Below are positions 58,771 through 64,000 of a stretch of DNA of 64,000 bases, piece after piece. Source of the DNA: Anaerolineales bacterium (lineage in GTDB: Bacteria > Chloroflexota > Anaerolineae > Anaerolineales > Villigracilaceae). The stretch is taken from contig JABARH010000007.1 in the NCBI GenBank assembly GCA_019187665.1, positions 1-64,000 of the forward strand, written 5' to 3'. The notes under the pieces were generated by a model, which was not told the DNA's origin, searched no databases, and worked only from the letters and a program-made list of their open reading frames with translations. Numbering within the stretch: position 1 is the stretch's first letter; every line of letters starts with the position of its first letter. The translations under genes were made by a program, and so were the position numbers.

Positions 58771-60416
58771 CAAAATTCTCCGGCGCCCGGCAATCTTAAC
58801 CGTTCGATCCATAAAATTCCAGCCAGTGTGACGCACATCAGAATTGTGGACATTGCCATTGCCTGCCCGTAGTTCATCCCGCCGGGCTGGGAAAGAAAGC
58901 GCGCGATGGCGACGGGCAGAGTCGGAAAGTCGGGACGCGAGAGAAGAGTCGCCGCGCCAAACTCGCCGAGCGAAACAGTGAACGCAAACGTGGCGGCGGA
59001 AAGAACCGCGCGCGCGAGGATGGGCAGGTCAACCGTTTGCCAGACGCGCACCGGCGAGGCGCCGAGAGTCGCGGCGGCGTGGCGCAACCGTTCAGGGATC
59101 GAAGCGAGCGCGGGCTGGAGAGTCCGAATCACGAAGGGTAATGCGATGATGGTGTGCGCGAGAGGAATGATGAAGGGGGAGGTGATCAGTAACCAGTGAT
59201 CAGTAATCAGTGGTTTGTTGAAGGTGATGATGTAGCCAAGACCGAGAGTGACCGCCGAGGCGCCGAGAGGCAGGAGCAGAAATGAGTCGAGCAGACGGGT
59301 GAGTCGATTCGGATGGATGAGGGCGGAGGCGGCGGGGAATCCGAGCAGGAGCGAGAGGGCGACGGTCGCGGCGGCGTAGGTCAGCGAGTTGCGCGCGGCA
59401 TCCAACGGCGGGACGTAGAAGACCGAGTTGCGGCGGTTGACGAAAAGTTCGGAGTAGTAATCGCCGGTGATTCCGTATGGAATCTCTCCGCGCTGGCCGC
59501 GATCCGCTTCGAGACGGGTGACGGAGCGCAGAGGCAGGGAGAGCAAAGGCGCAACGAAGAAAGAGGCAAGCAGGGCGATGAATGAAGCGACGAAGATTTT
59601 TTCGCGCAGGTTTTTTGGTCTGCGGGCAATGGACGGTTTTGGCATGAGCGGGACAAAGGCGCGTTCGACAACGCGCGCATACAAAATGGAGAAGACCAGC
59701 GTGCAAAGTAATTGAATCAACGACAGCAGCGCCGCCATCGGCAGGTTGAGCAATTGCAGGGATTGGATGTAGATCTCCACTTCGAGCGTGGAGAATTGCG
59801 GTCCGCCCAAAAGCAGGATGACACCGAAACTGGTGAAGTCGAAAAGAAAAACGAGCAGAGCGGCGGCAAGCATCGGCGCGCGCAACAACGGAAGCGTGAC
59901 ATGCGTCCACACGCGCAGGCGGTCCGCGCCGAGGACGCGGGCGGCTTGCGCGAGTCGCGGGTCGAGGTGAGTCAGCGCATTCCCGACGATGCGAATGACA
60001 ATGGTGGTGTTGTAAAAAACATGCGCGAGCAATATCGCAGTCAGCGTGCCGGTGAATTGAAACGACGATTGAGGGAAGAGAAACGTCAGCCAACCGTGCG
60101 GACCAAGCAGGGCATTGAAGCCCGCCGCGACGACGACCGTGGGAAGCATGAACGGGACGGCGGTGACCGCCCGCAAAATGGATTTGCCGGGAAAGTCGAA
60201 TCGAGCGAACAGAAAAGCAGACGGGAGACCGAGCAGGAAGGTGAGCAGGGTGGAGAGAAACGCCTGATAAAACGTAAAACGAAAAACGAAAAAAGCGCGC
60301 TCGAGATGCGCCGCAGTAAAAACAGATGCGTCAACGCTGAGAACGAGGATGCGCGCGAGGGGAAGGAAAAAAAAGATCGCGAGGAATAAAACAGCGGGGA
60401 GAAGACGAAGTTTCAT
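58770..60416 (-). CDS. ABC transporter permease, ThiP/FbpB type
   Basis: 548-residue permease with two fused transmembrane domains and about twelve hydrophobic segments, as in ThiP and FbpB. Each half has the EAA loop: AQAARVLGADRLRVWTHVTL near residue 157 and RHAAATLGASPVRVWQTVDL near 435. The loop after FNKPLIT (ITDHWLLITS) is translated from a GATCAGT-type simple repeat (59186-59215). Works with the ATPase downstream and binding protein upstream. Confidence 0.92.
   Translation of the reverse strand: MKLRLLPAVLFLAIFFFLPLARILVLSVDASVFTAAHLERAFFVFRFTFYQAFLSTLLTFLLGLPSAFLFARFDFPGKSILRAVTAVPFMLPTVVVAAGFNALLGPHGWLTFLFPQSSFQFTGTLTAILLAHVFYNTTIVIRIVGNALTHLDPRLAQAARVLGADRLRVWTHVTLPLLRAPMLAAALLVFLFDFTSFGVILLLGGPQFSTLEVEIYIQSLQLLNLPMAALLSLIQLLCTLVFSILYARVVERAFVPLMPKPSIARRPKNLREKIFVASFIALLASFFVAPLLSLPLRSVTRLEADRGQRGEIPYGITGDYYSELFVNRRNSVFYVPPLDAARNSLTYAAATVALSLLLGFPAASALIHPNRLTRLLDSFLLLPLGASAVTLGLGYIITFNKPLITDHWLLITSPFIIPLAHTIIALPFVIRTLQPALASIPERLRHAAATLGASPVRVWQTVDLPILARAVLSAATFAFTVSLGEFGAATLLSRPDFPTLPVAIARFLSQPGGMNYGQAMAMSTILMCVTLAGILWIERLRLPGAGEF
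59186..59215. repeat. GATCAGTAA/CCAGTGATCAG repeat inside the permease gene
   Basis: GATCAGTAACCAGT followed by GATCAGTAATCAGT: two 14-base direct repeats of a simple-repeat type that is common between genes in related genomes, here translated in frame as a loop. Confidence 0.8.
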
Positions 60417-60420
60417 GCTA

Positions 60421-60577
60421 GGGCGGTACTCGATACTCGATACTCGGTGTTTGGTGCTCGATACTCGATACTCGATACTCGGTACTCGATATTCGTTGCC
60501 CGGTGGGCAATGATCAACTATCGAATATCAACTATCGAATATCGAATATCGAATATCGAATATCGAATATCGAATTA
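60421..60577. repeat. Inverted heptamer arrays
   Basis: 60425-60495 is an array of ACTCGAT-type heptamers (with GCTCGAT, ACTCGGT variants); 60525-60577 is an array of ATCGAAT, the reverse complement of ATTCGAT. Between them TTGCCC-GGT-GGGCAA (60496-60510) is an apical hairpin. The array fills the gap between permease and binding-protein genes and borders the latter's stop. Confidence 0.9.
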
Positions 60578-61705
60578 CTGCAAGACCGCCTGCATCCACT
60601 CTTGAATCCAGCGCTCACGGTTGGCGGAGATAACCTCGGGGTCGAGCGTGGCGGGTTGGGCAGGGAGAGTAATGTATTGATGGAACGAGTCGGGCAGGAA
60701 GGCTTCGGGGTTGACCGGCAGGACGAACATTTGCAGAGGCATATCCTCCTGGAAAGAGAGACTCAACATGAAATCCACGAAACGTTCAGCGGCGGCGCGG
60801 TTGTGGGTCCCGCTCAGAATGCCGACAAACTCAATTTGACGGAAGCAGGTGTCGGGTCCCAAAATGGAAGCGCTGGGCGATTGCTCGATCTGAACGTCGC
60901 TGTAGATCACTTCGGCGGCGGGGCTGGTCGCATACGAGACGACCATCGGCTGAGGTCCGCGCCCGCTCGAGGCGGAAAAGTTCGTGTAATAAGCCGTCTC
61001 CCAATCGTTGACCACGACGAGTCCGTTCGCACGCAGCGCGCGCCAATAATCGAGATAGCCCGGCTCGCCGAAATGTTTAATCGTGGCAAGCAGGAACGCA
61101 AGCCCCGGCGAAGACGTGGCGGGATTTTCGACAACCAACATGCCGCTATACTCGGGCTTCGTTAAATCTTCGAGCGTCGCAGGAATCGTCAGCGCGTTCT
61201 TTTCAAAAAATGCGCGGTCATAATTGATACATACGTCGCCGTAATCCACAGGCAGGGCGCGGTTCTTCAGGTCGAGATGAAATTCGTCGGGGATGTTCGC
61301 AAGCAAAGGCGAGGCATATTGTTCAAAGATGCCCGCGTCGAGCGCGCGCGAAAGAAAGGTGTTGTCCACGCCATAAAAAACATCGGCAAGCGGCGCGTCT
61401 TTCGACAGGATGGCTTTGTTGAGCGCCTCGCCTGTGTCGCCGCCCGCCACGAACGTGACTTTGATATTGTTCGCCTGCTCAAATGCGGCCAGCACATTTT
61501 CACTGATGGCAAACGAACTGTGCGTCATGACGGTGAGTTGGACGGTCTGACCGGATAAATTCTGCGTGGGCAACTCGGTGACAATGCTCGCTTCCAGCGC
61601 GGACGGGTTGGCGGGCGCGCCCTCGCCGGGCGTTGTCTGGATGGAGGGCGCGAGAGGCGCGCATGCGGCGAGGAAGAGGAGGGCGAGGCAGAGGATTCGT
61701 TTCAT
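60575..61705 (-). CDS. Thiamine-type ABC substrate-binding lipoprotein
   Basis: 376-residue binding protein of the ThiB/TbpA family. Lipoprotein signal RILCLALLFLAACAPLAPS with Cys near residue 15. Family segments: QLTVMTHSSFAISENVLAAF, FEQANNIKVTFVAGGDTGEA, DVFYGVDNTFLSRALDAGIF, VDYGDVCINYDRAFFEK and the aromatic-rich TAYYTNFSASSGRGPQPMVV that stacks on the pyrimidine. Gene order behind a TPP riboswitch and thiN supports thiamine (or a precursor) as ligand. Confidence 0.92.
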   Translation of the reverse strand: MKRILCLALLFLAACAPLAPSIQTTPGEGAPANPSALEASIVTELPTQNLSGQTVQLTVMTHSSFAISENVLAAFEQANNIKVTFVAGGDTGEALNKAILSKDAPLADVFYGVDNTFLSRALDAGIFEQYASPLLANIPDEFHLDLKNRALPVDYGDVCINYDRAFFEKNALTIPATLEDLTKPEYSGMLVVENPATSSPGLAFLLATIKHFGEPGYLDYWRALRANGLVVVNDWETAYYTNFSASSGRGPQPMVVSYATSPAAEVIYSDVQIEQSPSASILGPDTCFRQIEFVGILSGTHNRAAAERFVDFMLSLSFQEDMPLQMFVLPVNPEAFLPDSFHQYITLPAQPATLDPEVISANRERWIQEWMQAVLQ

Positions 61706-61712
61706 GTGATCT

Positions 61713-61765
61713 CCAGTGGGTGGTTGGTGGTTGTCAGTTGGTGGTTGTCAGTTGGTGGTTGACTG
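61713..61765. repeat. Tandem GTTGGTGGTTGTCA repeat
   Basis: Three copies of a 14-base unit (GTTGGTGGTTGTCA and variants) lie between the binding-protein start and the thiN stop. Confidence 0.85.
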
Positions 61766-61769
61766 TTGA

Positions 61770-62405
61770 TTATTTGCGACGATGAATGATGAGCAAGAGT
61801 CCAGAGGTTATTTTTACTTGCGCGACCTCGCCAAGCATTTCGTTGCTGATGCCGCGCGTCTTGTGTGGGAGGAGAGTCTCAGCGTTGAGCGTCCATTTGA
61901 GTCCCGCTGTGCGGACGCCGGTCACTGCACCGCCCCACGGGAGGATGGAGATGAGGTCGCCGGGCATCCCTGTGATGTCAGATTCGGCGCGGCAGAAGAA
62001 GGCTTGCTCGATGCCATCGTCAATTCGAATATCGAATTCCGAATAGCGCGGATCGCTCAGCAACGCGATGTTTCCGAGAGTCTGGTCGAGGCGATTGCCC
62101 AACGCGGCGAGGATGACGATCTCGCGGTAATTTTGTGCAACGGCGTATTCAAGCGCGAGTTCGAGGTCGGTTTCGTTTTTGTCGCGGGGAAATTGAATCA
62201 CTTGCGCGTCTTTGGAGGTCAACGACTCGAGGTCGAGGGTCGCTGAATCGAGGTCGCCGATGATCAGGCGCGGAGTCAAGCCCAACGTCAGGGCGTGACG
62301 CGTGCCGCCGTCGGCGCAGAGGATGAAGTCGTCGGCGTGGATGAGTCGGCGGGCAGAGTCGAGGTTGGGCAGGGTCCCGTTGGCGAAGATCAGACAGCGA
62401 GGCAT
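61770..62405 (-). CDS. thiN: Thiamine pyrophosphokinase
   Basis: 211-residue enzyme that pyrophosphorylates thiamine to TPP with ATP. Typical segments: LCADGGTRHALTLGLTPRLI, IGDLDSATLDLE, QFPRDKNETDLELALEYAV, EIVILAALGNRLDQTLGNIA, and the C-terminal GGAVTGVRTAGLKWTLNAET. It is the first gene after the TPP riboswitch, and the imported thiamine of the downstream ABC genes is its substrate. Confidence 0.95.
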   Translation of the reverse strand: MPRCLIFANGTLPNLDSARRLIHADDFILCADGGTRHALTLGLTPRLIIGDLDSATLDLESLTSKDAQVIQFPRDKNETDLELALEYAVAQNYREIVILAALGNRLDQTLGNIALLSDPRYSEFDIRIDDGIEQAFFCRAESDITGMPGDLISILPWGGAVTGVRTAGLKWTLNAETLLPHKTRGISNEMLGEVAQVKITSGLLLIIHRRK

Positions 62406-62428
62406 AAAAAAATCCTCCGGCGGAGGAT
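62405..62428 (-). promoter_or_regulatory. Riboswitch expression platform hairpin
   Basis: On the minus strand ATCCTCC-GCC-GGAGGAT is followed by TTTTTT and directly by the thiN ATG. The GGAGG in the 3' arm is the thiN Shine-Dalgarno, 8 bases from the start. The hairpin can therefore act as terminator, as Shine-Dalgarno sequestrator, or both when TPP is bound. Confidence 0.85.
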
Positions 62429-62442
62429 GATTCGATAAGAGA

Positions 62443-62530
62443 TGTTCCCTCCGCTGGTATGAACCAGATCAGGTGATGCGGGTCGAGCGCGGCACGCTCC
62501 TCTCAGCCTGTTCGGCAGGCTCCCCGTTCG
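62443..62530 (-). promoter_or_regulatory. TPP riboswitch (thi box)
   Basis: Read on the minus strand the conserved cores appear in order: CGGGGAGCC, GGCTGAGAGG, GACCCGC, then ACCTGATCTGGTTCATACCAG and CGGAGGGA. This is the thi-box aptamer; it controls thiN and the ABC genes downstream, shutting them off when TPP is plentiful. Confidence 0.95.
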
Positions 62531-62597
62531 GTTGTGCGGCGAGTATAGGCTTCGCGGGAGGGAATGTCAAGTCAATCATGGTAAAATCTTGCGCGCT

Positions 62598-62682
62598 GGA
62601 GGGATGGCCGAGCGGCCTAAGGCGCATGTCTTGAAAACATGTTGGGCGCAAGTCCACGTGGGTTCGAATCCCACTCCCTCCG
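62598..62682 (+). tRNA. tRNA-Ser (TGA)
   Basis: Acceptor GGAGGGA pairs with TCCCTCC; anticodon stem CATGT/ACATG around CTTGAAA gives anticodon TGA. A long variable arm (TTGGGCGCAAGTCCAC region) and T loop GGTTCGAATCC fit class II tRNA-Ser. CCA is not encoded. Confidence 0.96.
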
Positions 62683-62768
62683 CTAGATGATTGACGATTT
62701 GCGATTTTCGATTTACGATTGCGCCTGCCAATCGAAGATCGTTCATTTGAAATTGCATATCCTCCACG

Positions 62769-62859
62769 GGGAGGTGCCAGAGTGGCCGATTGGGCTCGCC
62801 TGCTAAGTGAGTGCTGGGGCTTAAACCTCAGCCGAGGGTTCGAATCCCTCCCTCCCCGC
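62769..62859 (+). tRNA. tRNA-Ser (GCT)
   Basis: Acceptor GGGGAGG pairs with CCTCCCC; anticodon stem CTCGC/GTGAG around CTGCTAA gives anticodon GCT. Long variable arm and GGTTCGAATCC T loop. CCA not encoded. Its 3' end is repeated at 62931-62950. Confidence 0.96.
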
Positions 62860-63025
62860 TAAGAAACGTTCTCATCCCGGGGGCGTTTTCTTTTTTCCAG
62901 CCTCGGGTCCCCAAAAGGGGATGTTATTCGAATCCCTCCCTCCCCGCCATTGAGAACGCGTTCCAACAGGAGCGCGTTTTTCGTTCCAGCATCGCGTCCC
63001 CAAAAGGGGATGGTTTACCCTTCGG
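62840..63025. repeat. Tandem duplication of the tRNA-Ser 3' end
   Basis: Two units of about 91 bases. Each begins TTCGAATCCCTCCCTCCCCG (62840 and 62931), continues with a GC-rich hairpin and T-run (CCCGGGGGCGTTTTCTTTTTT; then GAGCGCGTTTTTCGTT), and ends with a TCCCCAAAAGGGGATG hairpin. The T-rich hairpins could end tRNA transcription. No gene is seen in 62860-63168. Confidence 0.85.
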
Positions 63026-63168
63026 ACACGATGTTCGAATTCAAAGCCACGCCCAAGAGGGTCGGGCAGGGTTCACTCTCGCCCGCACAGCGTAAGCGAA
63101 ACAAGAAACGCCGCACAGATTAGCCTCAGCACGCGGGGCCACGCTCCGCGCCTGCGAACAGAGGCGCA

Positions 63169-63819
63169 TCACTTCTTTGCTCTCTGTTGTATCCACGTCA
63201 ACGCGAGATTGATAAGATAGGTCAGCACGAGCAACAGCGCGGATAAGGCCAGCGCGCTGTCGAACTCGCCTTTGCTGGTTTCGAGAACGATGGCAGTAGT
63301 CAACACGCGCGTCTGGCCTTTGATGTTTCCGCCGACCATCATGGACGCGCCGACCTCTGAAATGACAGAGCCGAATCCTGCCATAAGGGCCGCGAGCAGG
63401 GGCAGCCGCGCCTCACGCCAAAGATGCCAGACCATCTGTACGCGCGAGGCTCCGATGCCGAGTAGTTGTTGTTGCAAGCGCGGGTCGAGGGCCTCGAGCG
63501 CGGCGGCGGTGAGACCGGTCACGACCGGCGCGGCGATGATCGTCTGCGCGAGGACGATGGCCCATGGGGTGTAGATCAACCTCAACTCGCCGAGCGGACC
63601 GCTGCGCCATAACGTCATCGCCACCACAAGGCCCACCACCACCGGCGGGAGCGCCATGCCGGTGTTGATGATACTCAGCCAGAGCGAACGTCCGCGAAAA
63701 TTGCCAAGCGCGAGCCAGGTGCCGAGCGGAAGGCCAACCAGCAGGCTGATGACCGTCGCCAGCGCGGAGACCTGCAACGAAAGCAGGGTGATTTCGAGAA
63801 TTTCTGAATCAAAGGGCAT
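63169..63819 (-). CDS. Tungstate-type ABC permease (TupB-like)
   Basis: 216-residue permease with five hydrophobic segments. The EAA-type loop is RLQQQLLGIGASRVQMVWHL; the family marks ALPPVVVGLVVAMTLW, GFGSVISEVGASMMVGGNIK and TTAIVLETSKGEFDSALALS match TupB/WtpB-type tungstate or molybdate permeases. The open frame extends 41 codons upstream through repeat-derived sequence; ATG 63819 is chosen. The binding-protein gene would be expected beyond the right edge. Confidence 0.9.
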   Translation of the reverse strand: MPFDSEILEITLLSLQVSALATVISLLVGLPLGTWLALGNFRGRSLWLSIINTGMALPPVVVGLVVAMTLWRSGPLGELRLIYTPWAIVLAQTIIAAPVVTGLTAAALEALDPRLQQQLLGIGASRVQMVWHLWREARLPLLAALMAGFGSVISEVGASMMVGGNIKGQTRVLTTAIVLETSKGEFDSALALSALLLVLTYLINLALTWIQQRAKK

Positions 63820-63856
63820 GAAAAAGGCTTTACCACGAAGAATCACACAGAGACAG

Positions 63857-63981
63857 GACGTACGCAAAACCTTGCGTAGGGCGCGCCGAAGGTTTAACGC
63901 GCCTGCTGGCATTACGCCTGCCTGATTTGCCTGGCAAATCACGGGCGGCGTCAGGGGAGAACGCCAATTATGCGTACGTTC
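63857..63981. repeat. Palindromic element upstream of the permease
   Basis: GGACGTACGCA (63857-63867) faces TGCGTACGTTC (63971-63981). Inside are GGCGCG/CGCGCC and GATTTGCC-T-GGCAAATC hairpins. Likely another dispersed palindromic repeat; 63820-64000 has no gene. Confidence 0.7.
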
Positions 63982-64000
63982 TGAGAGAAAGACTCTTCCC

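Noticed and set aside
62576-62767. 63-codon minus-strand frame with GVGFEPTWTCAQHVF
   Set aside because: Antisense to the tRNA-Ser genes; another common false ORF.

Overview
The window looks like a chromosomal segment of a Chloroflexota bacterium of the class Anaerolineae. This is inferred from the gene set (bacterial mevalonate-pathway genes with a DUF35 partner, a dnaA with no dnaN beside it, many SAM methyltransferases, thi-box thiamine uptake) and from the moderately GC-rich coding sequence; no rRNA is present to confirm it. Most genes are on the minus strand, in short operons with 1-20 base overlaps.

Layout. 148-1874: a DUF4143 ATPase and a truncated serine recombinase. 2092-11752: four minus-strand genes for the start of the mevalonate pathway (class II HMG-CoA reductase, HMG-CoA synthase, acetyl-CoA acetyltransferase-type thiolase, DUF35 zinc-ribbon/OB protein), separated by accessory modules: a type II restriction-modification pair, a GxxExxY protein between palindromic repeats, a nucleotidyltransferase pair and VapBC. 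11893-15397: a GAF sensor kinase and dnaA with a perfect DnaA box upstream. 15622-21276: acyltransferase, O-methyltransferase, ssb, panC, a formyltransferase-like gene and a NarL-type regulator. 20644-23167: a winged-helix-like protein paired with a MORC/Hsp90-type GHKL ATPase. 23193-28182: a two-domain creatininase, a membrane protein, a junction of two broken genes, an SDR and a methyltransferase. 28242-40853: a lipoprotein propeller, esterase, M48 peptidase, hydrolase, acetyltransferase, several methyltransferases, sulfotransferase, and gene remnants. 41168-46967: SDR, ketosteroid-dehydrogenase-like flavoprotein, TauE/SafE-like protein, cdd, glmU and tRNA-Gln. 47010-54810: an operon of a cytochrome c-like protein, two peptide-type binding proteins, two peptide ABC ATPases and a response regulator, without permeases. 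54811-57740: stacked repeat elements, a likely small RNA with a 15-codon ORF, and small membrane proteins. 57733-62530: a thiamine uptake and activation operon (TPP riboswitch, thiN, binding protein, permease, ATPase). 62598-63819: two tRNA-Ser genes and a tungstate-type permease.

The most unusual feature is the density of short-repeat and palindromic elements. Several share one design: outer terminal inverted repeats, an inner pair of oppositely oriented arrays of 7-10 base units, and in the clearest cases a 8-11 base direct duplication of the flanking DNA. Two copies of one family (25257-25375 and 43927-44038) have different 9-base flanking duplications and differ by one 9-base array unit. 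Other arrays sit between operon genes, supply stop codons, or are read in frame inside genes (creatininase, thiamine ABC ATPase and permease).
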